From NCBI GenBank assembly GCA_900766925.1, contig CAAFXG010000266.1, forward strand, positions 12,374-76,373: a DNA stretch of 64,000 nt, read 5' to 3'. Positions 44,626-52,736 of this stretch are shown here, one piece after another. Source of the stretch: Lachnospiraceae bacterium. GTDB taxonomy: Bacteria; Bacillota; Clostridia; Lachnospirales; Lachnospiraceae. A model generated the notes under the pieces. The model searched no databases. It worked only from the letters and a program-made list of their open reading frames with translations, and was not told the DNA's origin. Within the stretch, counting starts at the first letter, position 1; each line of letters begins with the position of its first letter. Both the position numbers and the translations under genes were made by a program.

Positions 44626-45519
44626 CTATAAATGTCTACCTATCAATTCATTTAGCTTGTCATAGCTTTCATTAATTTCTTCATTATTCCCACTGTCAGA
44701 TATTTTAATTGCATTTTCCCTTGCAATACCGATAAGCTCCTTCGATAACAGACTGTATACCTTTAGATGCTCACCCTTAAGCACTTTTGTATGTTTAGAA
44801 ACAGTATCAATATCACATCTTGCAACCGGTCCCGTAAGTGAATTATTACAGCCGTAATTAATTATGTTAGATGCATTATTCTCAAATAACGGCTTAAGTG
44901 CTCTTTCTGCATCCTCTTTATTAAATCCACATTCCACCAGAAGTTCAACGGCCATATGATACAGACCTACAACCAGATTACTCGCAAAAACAGCAGATGC
45001 ATGGTACTTTACCTTGTTTGATGCATCAATAACCTTAACCTCGTGATCCATGGACGCAAACAAATCCACAAAGCTCTGCAAATATCTTTCATGACCTTCA
45101 ATTGTAATAAAGCAATCGCTGAAATTAATATACGACTCGGTCTTTGAATTGACCGCATATACAGGATGTATCGAATAACCATATACTGGCTGCTTCATAC
45201 CAGAAAATACCTGTGAGGAAAGAGCCCCACTGGTATGACATATTATCTTACCATCAAGAACATCTCCAAGTCCGTCCAGCATTTCTGCCATAACAGCTAT
45301 CTGTCCATCAGGCACAGTAATAAACAAAGTATCGCTTTCCTTAACCAAATCCACCAGGGCTTCATAGTATAACGTATCAGTAAATTCTGCCGCTTCCTTA
45401 GCACTCTCAACATTTCTGCTGTAATAACCGGTAACGATTATGCCTTCGGGCTTCTTCACAGTAATATGTTTACCAAGAGTAAAACCCATTCTGCCGGCAC
45501 CAATAAATCCAATCCTCAT
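44626..45519 (-). CDS. Rossmann-fold/DUF2520 oxidoreductase, probable PanG-type ketopantoate reductase
   Basis: 297 residues. The N-terminal NAD(P) fold starts MRIGFIGAGRMGFTLGKH, with FITVPDGQIAVMAEML and CHTSGALSSQVF. The C-terminal helical DUF2520 part includes VKYHASAVFASNLVVGLYH and LTGPVARCDIDTVSKHTK. PanE-type ketopantoate reductase is missing from this otherwise full panBCD-coaBC set. A distinct reductase named PanG was described in Francisella and some Firmicutes, so this is its likely role. The assignment rests mostly on position: it is the first gene of the pan transcript, behind a structured leader. Confidence 0.75.
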   Translation of the reverse strand: MRIGFIGAGRMGFTLGKHITVKKPEGIIVTGYYSRNVESAKEAAEFTDTLYYEALVDLVKESDTLFITVPDGQIAVMAEMLDGLGDVLDGKIICHTSGALSSQVFSGMKQPVYGYSIHPVYAVNSKTESYINFSDCFITIEGHERYLQSFVDLFASMDHEVKVIDASNKVKYHASAVFASNLVVGLYHMAVELLVECGFNKEDAERALKPLFENNASNIINYGCNNSLTGPVARCDIDTVSKHTKVLKGEHLKVYSLLSKELIGIARENAIKISDSGNNEEINESYDKLNELIGRHL

Positions 45520-45553
45520 ACTACCACCTCCTAAGAACTAAATAATAAAATAA

Positions 45554-45628
45554 ATGGTATCCCGGGTGTGGTATTATTAAGCTTTACTTCTGTATTCTTC
45601 CGGTATGGCTTCTATCGAATACCATCCA
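45554..45628 (-). ncRNA. Candidate structured leader RNA of the pantothenate operon
   Basis: The predicted transcript begins at about 45628, and its first 75 bases can close with ATGGTAT (45625-45619) against ATACCAT (45560-45554). The same 5' segment can pair instead with three other sites: AATACCA, GAATAC and ATACC, all within 60 bases. Two CCGG boxes can also pair. Mutually exclusive pairings of this kind are typical of regulatory leaders. It is unidentified; the described pan RNA motif upstream of pantothenate genes should be compared. Confidence 0.45.
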
Positions 45629-45634
45629 AAAAGA

Positions 45635-45663
45635 AATATATCATGTAATGCTTTTTTTGTAAA
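45635..45663 (-). promoter_or_regulatory. Candidate sigma-A promoter of the pan-coaBC operon
   Basis: On the minus strand, TTTACA (45663-45658) and TATATT (45640-45635) are 17 bp apart. They place the start near 45628, immediately before the structured leader. Confidence 0.6.
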
Positions 45664-45678
45664 TAAAGCAGCAACAAA

Positions 45679-45704
45679 AAAATGTACTAAATCAAGTACA
45701 TTTT
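45679..45704 (-). terminator. Terminator after the glycosyltransferase gene
   Basis: A 10-bp stem (45679-45688 with 45695-45704) with a six-base loop is followed on the minus strand by T-rich sequence (seven T, partly in the stem). It ends the lepA-hemW-glycosyltransferase transcript, nine bases after the last stop and just upstream of the pan promoter. Confidence 0.75.
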
Positions 45705-45712
45705 ACATGATT

Positions 45713-46612
45713 TTAGCACATTTTTTTACCTTCTCTTATTCCTTTTATATACGCCCTTAAGCCTTTAATTTTATTTTTCTCATATAGTATGGTACCAATG
45801 ATTCTTTTCCAAAGATATCTTGTATAGGACTTATTGCCCCTCAAAATAGCTCTGTAGCGTCTGTTAATATATGTTATGTTCCGCGCAGTATAATATTTGC
45901 GCATTTCCGAATATGCAAATATTGTCTTTGACTTGCCCAGGAAGCTTACCTTTATAAGATTATTTCCCATTTCGTGTAAATATCCGTAGCTGTTTACACG
46001 TATAATGTCGTAGTCATTTTCCTCAAGCCTAAGACAGAACTCATCATCCACCATATCGATAAACAGCCTTTCATCAAAGCCCCCAACAGCCTTCCATGCG
46101 GACACTGACAGAAGATTCCCACTGGTAATGCAGGTATGAACAAATTCATACTCAGGCATTTTACCATTTCCCATGTCAGTCTTTGAACCATTATTATTCT
46201 TCTCTGCGTAGTTTCTGTCCCTTCTAAGGCAGGTAAGCGATGCAGGGTGTATAGATTTATTTAGGCTTAGCTCAAGATACGGCTCATACATAGCAATAAT
46301 ATTATCATAAACAACGGTATCATCATCAAGAGTTAATACCCAGTCAGCCTTTCCCTTAGATGCAGACTCGCTCATTATCTGGTTAAGTGCTTTTGCCACA
46401 CCCAGATTCTTACTGTTTTCTATGAGGAATATTTTACCGTCAGAGTTATCATCATCAAATTTCTTAACGAGTCGTCTTATTTCACTGATATTATCCGAGC
46501 CATTATCAACAATGACAAGCCCCTTAACCTGTGGAAAGACGGCGCCGATATTCTGTTTCAATCTCTCTGTATCTGAATTATATGTAATTATTCCAGCATA
46601 TATTGTTGCCAA
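45713..46612 (-). CDS. Family 2 glycosyltransferase (rhamnosyltransferase-like)
   Basis: 299 residues. The GT-A fold shows AGIITYNSDTERLKQNI, LVIVDNGSDN, LTLDDDTVVYDN for the metal-binding DxD region, and GGFDERLFIDMVDDEFCLRL. Such enzymes build cell-surface polysaccharides from nucleotide sugars. A TTG at 46612 is preferred as start: AAGGAG inside the last hemW codons lies seven bases before it, and homologues begin near this point. It lies four bases after hemW, an odd neighbour for a glycosyltransferase. Confidence 0.88.
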   Translation of the reverse strand: MATIYAGIITYNSDTERLKQNIGAVFPQVKGLVIVDNGSDNISEIRRLVKKFDDDNSDGKIFLIENSKNLGVAKALNQIMSESASKGKADWVLTLDDDTVVYDNIIAMYEPYLELSLNKSIHPASLTCLRRDRNYAEKNNNGSKTDMGNGKMPEYEFVHTCITSGNLLSVSAWKAVGGFDERLFIDMVDDEFCLRLEENDYDIIRVNSYGYLHEMGNNLIKVSFLGKSKTIFAYSEMRKYYTARNITYINRRYRAILRGNKSYTRYLWKRIIGTILYEKNKIKGLRAYIKGIREGKKMC

Positions 46613-46616
46613 GGTC

Positions 46617-47819
46617 TTACTCCTTATCAAGCAGAAAATCTGCCAAGATTACATTACTTACATCAATTCCCCTGTCTGTAAGAAAAATCCTGTCTCCCTG
46701 TGTATCCATAAATCCCTCATCAATGTACTTATTCAGAACAGGCCCATAGACCTCATATATATCCTTATTAAAGCGTTCCTCAAAATCCTCTCTGCTGACA
46801 CCACACATCATCCTAAGTCCAAGGAACATGAATTCCTCCATCCTTGAGTCAATATACATTGCCTGAACATTTTCCCTTAGTCTTCTTGTAATATCATTAT
46901 AGAGCAGCTCCATATTATCAAACTCTACAAACTTGTCCGAGGTTTCTTCCATAAGAGAAATATATCCGAACATATCCCTTATATTACTAAAACGCTTACC
47001 CTGAAAATATGACGACGCGCCGAGCCCAAATCCGATATATTCCCCACCGGTCCAATAAACCATATTATGCCTGCACTCATATCCGGGACGCGCATAATTC
47101 GAAAATTCATATCTGTCATAACCACTGGCAGACAAAAGCTTCTTTGTTATCTCATACATTCTTCTGTCTATCATTTCAGTCGGTAATGACTCTAATATTG
47201 CGGGGTCCTTTGCAAACGGAGTTCCCTCTTCAATAGATAATGAGTACGCTGAAATATGCTCAGGTCCAAACTCAATTACCCTTGACAGAGTATCCACATA
47301 CGAATGAATAGTCTGCCCCGGAAGGCCTGACATAATATCTACATTAATATTGTTAAAGCCTGCTCTTCTCGCCGCCTTGAAGCTGGCTACAAACTGGTCA
47401 TAATTATGCAGTCTTCCCAGTTTTTTAAGCATATCATCATCAGCAGACTGTAATCCTATACTGATTCTGTTAATACCCGCCGTTTTATATCCATTAAGCT
47501 TCTGGTGTCTGAGTGTACCGGGATTAGCCTCAATTGTAATCTCAGCATCCTTCTCAACATTAAAATACCTTCTGATAAATGCCATTATATTTGTTATAAG
47601 TGATTCATCAAGCAGGGATGGTGTTCCACCTCCGATGAAAATGCTTCTTACATAATAATCACCTACAACAGGGGCATACATTTTGATTTCCTGACACACC
47701 GAATCAACATAGCGAAGCATTGTTCCATATGCCTCACCATCAAATGACAAAAAATCACAGTATTTACATTTAACGGCACAAAACGGAATGTGAATATAAA
47801 GACTCACATATTTTTTCAT
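46617..47819 (-). CDS. hemW: Radical SAM protein HemW (heme chaperone, coproporphyrinogen-oxidase-like)
   Basis: 400 residues. The radical SAM cluster CxxxCxxC is in IHIPFCAVKCKYCDFLSF, and GGGTPSLLDE, SIGLQSADDDMLKKLGR and the C-terminal HemN-like domain follow. HemW proteins insert heme into respiratory enzymes and are often misnamed HemN. It lies next to lepA, as in Bacillus. Confidence 0.95.
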   Translation of the reverse strand: MKKYVSLYIHIPFCAVKCKYCDFLSFDGEAYGTMLRYVDSVCQEIKMYAPVVGDYYVRSIFIGGGTPSLLDESLITNIMAFIRRYFNVEKDAEITIEANPGTLRHQKLNGYKTAGINRISIGLQSADDDMLKKLGRLHNYDQFVASFKAARRAGFNNINVDIMSGLPGQTIHSYVDTLSRVIEFGPEHISAYSLSIEEGTPFAKDPAILESLPTEMIDRRMYEITKKLLSASGYDRYEFSNYARPGYECRHNMVYWTGGEYIGFGLGASSYFQGKRFSNIRDMFGYISLMEETSDKFVEFDNMELLYNDITRRLRENVQAMYIDSRMEEFMFLGLRMMCGVSREDFEERFNKDIYEVYGPVLNKYIDEGFMDTQGDRIFLTDRGIDVSNVILADFLLDKE

Positions 47820-47827
47820 CAGTTATC

Positions 47828-49642
47828 CTACTCCTCATCTAATTTAAGTACGCTCATAAATGCTTTCTGTGGTATTTCTACGTTACCAACCTGACGCATT
47901 CTCTTTTTTCCTTCCTTCTGCTTTTCAAGAAGCTTACGTTTACGGGTTATATCGCCGCCGTAGCATTTGGCAAGCACATCCTTGCGCATTGCCTTAACCG
48001 TCTCACGGGCAATAACCTTACTTCCGATTGCAGCCTGAATAGGTATCTCAAACAAATGCCTTGGAATTTCTTCTTTGAGCTTTTCACACATCTTTCTTCC
48101 ACGTTCATAGGCAGTGTCCTTATGAAGAATGAAGGAAAGTGCATCCACCTCCTCCTTGTTAATAAGGATATCAAGCTTGACAAGCTCTGAGCGCTCATAC
48201 CCCTTAAACTCGTAATCAAAGGAAGCATACCCCCTTGAACGTGATTTAAGTGCATCAAAGAAATCATATATTATTTCATTTAAAGGTAAATCATATTTAA
48301 GGAGTGCCCTTGTCTCCTCCATATATTCCATACTCTTATATATTCCTCGTCGTTCCTGACAAAGCTGCATAATGGCACCAACATACTCAGATGTAACCAT
48401 TATCTCCGCAGACACATATGGTTCCTCCATATAGTCAATTTCAGATGGGTCCGGAAGATTTGAAGGATTGGTAAGTGTAATAACCTCACCATCTGTCCTG
48501 TGAACCTTATATACAACACCGGGAGCAGTGGTAACAAGGTCTAAATTATATTCTCTCTCAAGTCTTTCCTGAATAATCTCAAGATGAAGCAGACCAAGGA
48601 AGCCACATCTGAATCCGAAGCCCAGTGCAATAGATGTCTCCGGTTCAAAGGAAAGTGAAGCATCATTAAGCTGAAGCTTCTCAAGTGCATCCCTTAAATC
48701 AGGATACTTAGCTCCATCTGCAGGATACAGACCACAATAAACCATGGGATTAACCTTTTTGTATCCCGGAAGTGCCTCGTCACAAGGATTATCCGCATCT
48801 GTAACAGTGTCACCAACCGTTGTATCCTTAACATTCTTAAGGCTTGCGGTAATGTAGCCTACCATTCCGGCAGAAAGCTCATCACATGGCAGGAACTGTC
48901 CCGCACCAAATATACCAACCTGTACAACCTCCGCCTGTGCGCCGGTTGCCATCATTTTTATCTTTGTACCCTTGGAAACAACACCATCAAAAACACGGCA
49001 GAATATAATAACTCCCTTGTAGGAATCATACAGGCTGTCAAATATCAGTGCCTTAAGCGGTGCCTCCGTATCACCTGACGGTGCCGGAATTTTGGATACT
49101 ATCTGTTCTAAAACCTCTTCAATATTAACACCATTCTTAGCTGAAATTCTAGGTGCATCCTGTGCTTCTATTCCTATGATATCTTCTATTTCATCAACCA
49201 CTCGCTCCGGGTCTGCCGATGGAAGGTCAATCTTATTGATTACAGGCATAATCTCAAGATTATGATCCACTGCAAGATAACAGTTTGCAAGTGTCTGTGC
49301 CTCAATTCCCTGTGCAGCATCAACAATAAGTATTGCCCCCTCACAGGCAGCAAGACTTCTCGACACCTCATAGTTAAAGTCAACATGTCCGGGAGTATCA
49401 ATCAGATTGAAAATATATTCCTCACCATCATTCGCCTTATAAATAATTCTTACAGACTGTGCTTTAATGGTAATTCCCCGTTCACGCTCAAGCTCCATAT
49501 TGTCAAGCACCTGCTCCTGCATCTCACGGCTGGTGAGTGTGCCCGTTTTCTCAATTATTCTGTCTGCCAATGTGGATTTACCATGATCTATATGTGCTAT
49601 TATACAAAAATTTCTTATCTTCTTCTGGTCTAAATGAGCCAT
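47828..49642 (-). CDS. lepA: Elongation factor 4 (LepA)
   Basis: 604 residues from the ATG at 49642, with GAGG upstream; the frame extends five codons further. GTPase motifs are IAHIDHGKSTLADRI, DTPGHVDFNYEVSRSL and NKIDLPSADP. The LepA-specific C-terminus includes SYASFDYEFKGYERSELVKL and AKCYGGDITRKRKLLEKQKE. It acts on stalled ribosomes. It follows spoIIP, giving the conserved gpr-spoIIP-lepA-hemW order. Confidence 0.98.
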   Translation of the reverse strand: MAHLDQKKIRNFCIIAHIDHGKSTLADRIIEKTGTLTSREMQEQVLDNMELERERGITIKAQSVRIIYKANDGEEYIFNLIDTPGHVDFNYEVSRSLAACEGAILIVDAAQGIEAQTLANCYLAVDHNLEIMPVINKIDLPSADPERVVDEIEDIIGIEAQDAPRISAKNGVNIEEVLEQIVSKIPAPSGDTEAPLKALIFDSLYDSYKGVIIFCRVFDGVVSKGTKIKMMATGAQAEVVQVGIFGAGQFLPCDELSAGMVGYITASLKNVKDTTVGDTVTDADNPCDEALPGYKKVNPMVYCGLYPADGAKYPDLRDALEKLQLNDASLSFEPETSIALGFGFRCGFLGLLHLEIIQERLEREYNLDLVTTAPGVVYKVHRTDGEVITLTNPSNLPDPSEIDYMEEPYVSAEIMVTSEYVGAIMQLCQERRGIYKSMEYMEETRALLKYDLPLNEIIYDFFDALKSRSRGYASFDYEFKGYERSELVKLDILINKEEVDALSFILHKDTAYERGRKMCEKLKEEIPRHLFEIPIQAAIGSKVIARETVKAMRKDVLAKCYGGDITRKRKLLEKQKEGKKRMRQVGNVEIPQKAFMSVLKLDEE

Positions 49643-49680
49643 CTGTATTTTCCTCACTCTTTAAAATTCGCTTTGTCATA

Positions 49681-49709
49681 AGTATACCAAAAGTTATTAA
49701 AACATACAA
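49681..49709 (-). promoter_or_regulatory. Candidate sigma-A promoter of lepA-hemW-glycosyltransferase
   Basis: On the minus strand, TTGTAT (49709-49704) and TATACT (49686-49681) are separated by 17 bp. It lies about 40 bp upstream of lepA, and would let lepA be expressed in growth independently of the sporulation gene before it. Confidence 0.6.
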
Positions 49710-49725
49710 TTTAAATTTATTATTT

Positions 49726-50928
49726 TTACCCCTCCGTGAGCACGCTATATATAATATCGGCAAGTGGTTCCATGGCATTTTTCGCTTCTGAAACCGTGTT
49801 GGTCTGTGCGCCAACCTCAATTAACGCAGACTTTGGTTTTTTGTCCAGATTATATCTGTATCCGCTGATATAGATATTTCTCATTAAATCTCCATATTTT
49901 TTCTTGCCCGCCAGATGCATCTTAAGACTAAAGGCAAGATTGGAAATCTTATTGGGATTATAGAGGTAATCAATATCGCCATGTCTGTTGAGCCTGCTCA
50001 TACCATTTACAAACATTATTTGGGCAGTGTCCTTACCATTAATATTTCTTACAAGATGAAGGTCCTCCCTTACACCATCCCGATGCAAATCAATAATCAC
50101 ATCAATTGACGGGTTATTTGCTAAAATTGCATCCACATCAGCTCCCGCCAAATCATAAGCATGGCTCCTGTCAACCACTCCGTCTATTGTATCATAAACA
50201 TTTCTGTTGTGATATACCTTGATACCATACCTTTCTGACAGTATTTCTGCAAGCTCATCACCTACTCCAATTACCGTGTCATCCGTAACACCGGGTCTGC
50301 TGTCTGCAAATGCCTCGCTTCCATGAGTATGGTAAATGAGGACCTTATAGTCATCACCCGTCAAATCCAGCGACATATCTATTCCAAGAAGATTATCCGC
50401 ATTTATTTCATCCGGAAAAACGCTAGTCGAGCTATCAACATTATAGCAATTTGACAATAAAAAATCATAATTACTCAGCTGCTCCATTGAATATGATATT
50501 CCGCGAACCTTTGAGCTGATTACGGTAGCTTCTATCACATCGTCCGATTCTTCTTTAACCAGATCTATTGCGTCTGTTCCTGTTGCAGCTTCGGCAGACA
50601 CTGTATTATCAAGGTTATCTTTTGACTGTTTTCCATTATTATCAGTCTTTTTTTCTGCCTCTAAATCCCATGTATACTCTGAGTATTCACCCTCAACATG
50701 GAGTTTTTCTACTCCGGGAGTTTCCTCAGACATTACAAGTAACGGCACAAGTTCATCTATAAATTCCACAATATATTCATGATTATTATTCGCATTAGGC
50801 AGCAGCTCATTTCGTATAGCAACAAAAATATAGCGTGATACAACCTCTGTTTTTGCTATAAAGGCAACACAAAAAATTATAATCACAATACAATAGATAT
50901 ATATTATTTTATAATTATTTTTCCCCAT
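49726..50928 (-). CDS. spoIIP: Stage II sporulation protein P (SpoIIP)
   Basis: 400 residues. One N-terminal membrane anchor (about 8-27) is followed by a variable stalk (about 60-160) and the amidase/endopeptidase domain. Metal-site motifs are LIYHTHGSEAFADS, IDVIIDLHRDGV and ALIEVGAQTNTVSEAKN. SpoIIP strips peptidoglycan during engulfment of the forespore, together with SpoIID and SpoIIM. It follows gpr by 46 bp; no clear Shine-Dalgarno is visible before its ATG. Confidence 0.95.
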   Translation of the reverse strand: MGKNNYKIIYIYCIVIIIFCVAFIAKTEVVSRYIFVAIRNELLPNANNNHEYIVEFIDELVPLLVMSEETPGVEKLHVEGEYSEYTWDLEAEKKTDNNGKQSKDNLDNTVSAEAATGTDAIDLVKEESDDVIEATVISSKVRGISYSMEQLSNYDFLLSNCYNVDSSTSVFPDEINADNLLGIDMSLDLTGDDYKVLIYHTHGSEAFADSRPGVTDDTVIGVGDELAEILSERYGIKVYHNRNVYDTIDGVVDRSHAYDLAGADVDAILANNPSIDVIIDLHRDGVREDLHLVRNINGKDTAQIMFVNGMSRLNRHGDIDYLYNPNKISNLAFSLKMHLAGKKKYGDLMRNIYISGYRYNLDKKPKSALIEVGAQTNTVSEAKNAMEPLADIIYSVLTEG

Positions 50929-50974
50929 ACATAAATATATGCTTACAAAATGTTTATAATGCCGATATAAGCGG

Positions 50975-51883
50975 CTATATGTTAAAACGATTTATAGCCT
51001 CAGATATTGTAAAGCTAACCCTTTTTACTGCCTCATCAATATCCTTAGGAGTGACAAACATAGACGCAAGTGACGGATTAATCAGCTCACATGCAAGCTC
51101 ATACTTCTCCTCATCAGTCAAATCCGTTTTAAAGCTGTTTCCTTTATTCATACTTAGTGCATTTACCATACCCTCAAGAGATTGATTAATTATAGCCGGT
51201 ACAGATATAACCGTAGGTACTCCGATTGCAACTACCTTTACCCCCAGCGTTTCCTTATTTAACTTAGTTCGATTATTGCCTACACCTGCTCCGGGACTGA
51301 TTCCCGTATCACATATTTGAATTGTTGAGTTTAATCTGTCTGCCTCCCTTGCGGCAAGTGCGTCAATAGCAATAATTGCATCCGGATGAATTTCATTTAT
51401 TAAAGCCTTCAAAATAAGCTGGCTTTCTATTCCTGTCTGAGCCATCACCCCCGGACTGATTGCACTTATTTCCTTAACATTTTTTACTATTCCCTCTGTA
51501 AGTAAATGTCTGGTGATATACAGATTATCAACAACCAAAGGTCCCAGTGCATCCGGTGTAACATCTCTATTCCCAAGACCTATCACCAACAGCCTATCAG
51601 CTTCACCCACCATATTTTTCAAATGCTCATGCAATTTAATAACAAAGGGTTCATGAATTCCCTCATCTACAGCCCTCAGACTTTCACTTTCAAGTGTAAT
51701 ATATGTTCCAATGGGTTTACCTAATATTTCTTCACCATGTTTATTTGTAACCTTTATTCGTGTTTCCGTGATGTTACATTCATCGTCAAAGTACGTGTTA
51801 ATTACTACACCATCTAACGCCTGATTATCCTGTAAGTCTTCCCTGAGCTCAAGAGCCAGATCTGTTCTAATATGTCTGTTCAT
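50975..51883 (-). CDS. gpr: GPR germination endopeptidase
   Basis: 302 residues. The N-terminus MNRHIRTDLALELREDL has the family TDLA start. LVIGLGNRDVTPDALGPLVV, ISPGVMAQTGIE and CDTGISPGAGVGNNR are core motifs. GPR is made as a zymogen in the forespore and, after germination, degrades the small acid-soluble proteins that coat spore DNA. Its ribosome-binding site is part of a hairpin just upstream. Confidence 0.97.
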   Translation of the reverse strand: MNRHIRTDLALELREDLQDNQALDGVVINTYFDDECNITETRIKVTNKHGEEILGKPIGTYITLESESLRAVDEGIHEPFVIKLHEHLKNMVGEADRLLVIGLGNRDVTPDALGPLVVDNLYITRHLLTEGIVKNVKEISAISPGVMAQTGIESQLILKALINEIHPDAIIAIDALAAREADRLNSTIQICDTGISPGAGVGNNRTKLNKETLGVKVVAIGVPTVISVPAIINQSLEGMVNALSMNKGNSFKTDLTDEEKYELACELINPSLASMFVTPKDIDEAVKRVSFTISEAINRFNI

Positions 51884-51918
51884 AAAAAAACTACTCCTTT
51901 AATTTTCTAAGGAGTAGT
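51884..51918 (-). promoter_or_regulatory. Terminator hairpin whose 3' arm is the gpr ribosome-binding site
   Basis: On the minus strand ACTACTCCTT (51918-51909) pairs perfectly with AAGGAGTAGT (51899-51890), followed by seven T that run into the gpr ATG (51883). AAGGAG is the only Shine-Dalgarno for gpr, so the hairpin hides it. A sigma-G-like promoter may overlap: TAATA (51943-51939) and AATACTA (51921-51915), 17 bp apart. It would start transcription inside the hairpin loop. Confidence 0.65.
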
Positions 51919-51940
51919 ATTTGTGTTTTTTAAAATTTTA

Positions 51941-52435
51941 TTAGAGACGGTCAATAATCATTTCAACACATTCCTCTATTGTTGTCCCTTCAGCATCAAT
52001 TATTATATCAGCATACCTCTCGTATAATGGAACCCTTTCCCTGTATATATCCTCGATTGTATTTCCTTTTTTCATGGCAATGCCTCGGGTTTTAATATTT
52101 TTTACACGTTTTATAATCTCATCACAGCTTAGCTTTATGTATACAACCTTGCCAATGCTTTTTAAATGTGTCATTGCTTCCTTTCCGTATACCGCACTTC
52201 CACCCGTAGCAATTACACAGCCGTCAACGACAAGTCTCGAAAGAACAGAATTTTCGATATTAATAAATTCTTCCAGACCTCGCTCATTTATTATCTCATA
52301 TAATTTCTTTTCCTCACGTCGCTGTATGGAAATATCTGTATCTAAAAAATTATACGTCAGAGCCTTTGCAAGAAGCACTCCAATCGTGCTTTTACCGGCT
52401 CCGGGCATGCCGATTAAAATTATGTTATCTTTCAT
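51941..52435 (-). CDS. aroK: Shikimate kinase
   Basis: 164 residues from the ATG at 52435, with AGGAGG upstream. P-loop LIGMPGAGKSTIGVLLAK, the metal/substrate Asp pair in FLDTDISIQRR, ATGGSAVYG and the lid arginine region GIAMKKGN are as in the family. It phosphorylates shikimate at O-3 on the way to chorismate. No other aro gene is near. Confidence 0.93.
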   Translation of the reverse strand: MKDNIILIGMPGAGKSTIGVLLAKALTYNFLDTDISIQRREEKKLYEIINERGLEEFINIENSVLSRLVVDGCVIATGGSAVYGKEAMTHLKSIGKVVYIKLSCDEIIKRVKNIKTRGIAMKKGNTIEDIYRERVPLYERYADIIIDAEGTTIEECVEMIIDRL

Positions 52436-52502
52436 CTTATTTCCTCCTGAGTATATAGCACCAGCTACACCCATTACAATGCTTCTTCGACTCAGCGTAT
52501 GA

Positions 52503-52700
52503 CTACATCTGATGTCTTACAACTCGATATTCATCACCATTTTTATAGTATGGGCAGCTATAATGCGAATCGGACATAAGTCTGGACATATCATCCTCGT
52601 CCATATTTGCATCACAGATGTAATCCTCATACTCCTCATCCCACATAAAATACGCACACATATCACAGTTTGTCGGTTGCTGTTGTTTTTTCTTATTCAT
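52503..52700 (-). CDS. DUF6472 family small cysteine-rich protein
   Basis: 65 residues. Four or more cysteines are arranged as NCDMCAYFMWDEEYEDYICD and HYSCPYYKNGDEY, suggesting a small metal-binding fold. The acidic MDEDDMSRLM links the pairs. I recognise it as the DUF6472 type common in Lachnospiraceae; its function is not known. It lies between thiE and aroK. Confidence 0.82.
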   Translation of the reverse strand: MNKKKQQQPTNCDMCAYFMWDEEYEDYICDANMDEDDMSRLMSDSHYSCPYYKNGDEYRVVRHQM

Positions 52701-52736
52701 GATAAACTCCCTGCAAAATAATATATAATGTTATAT

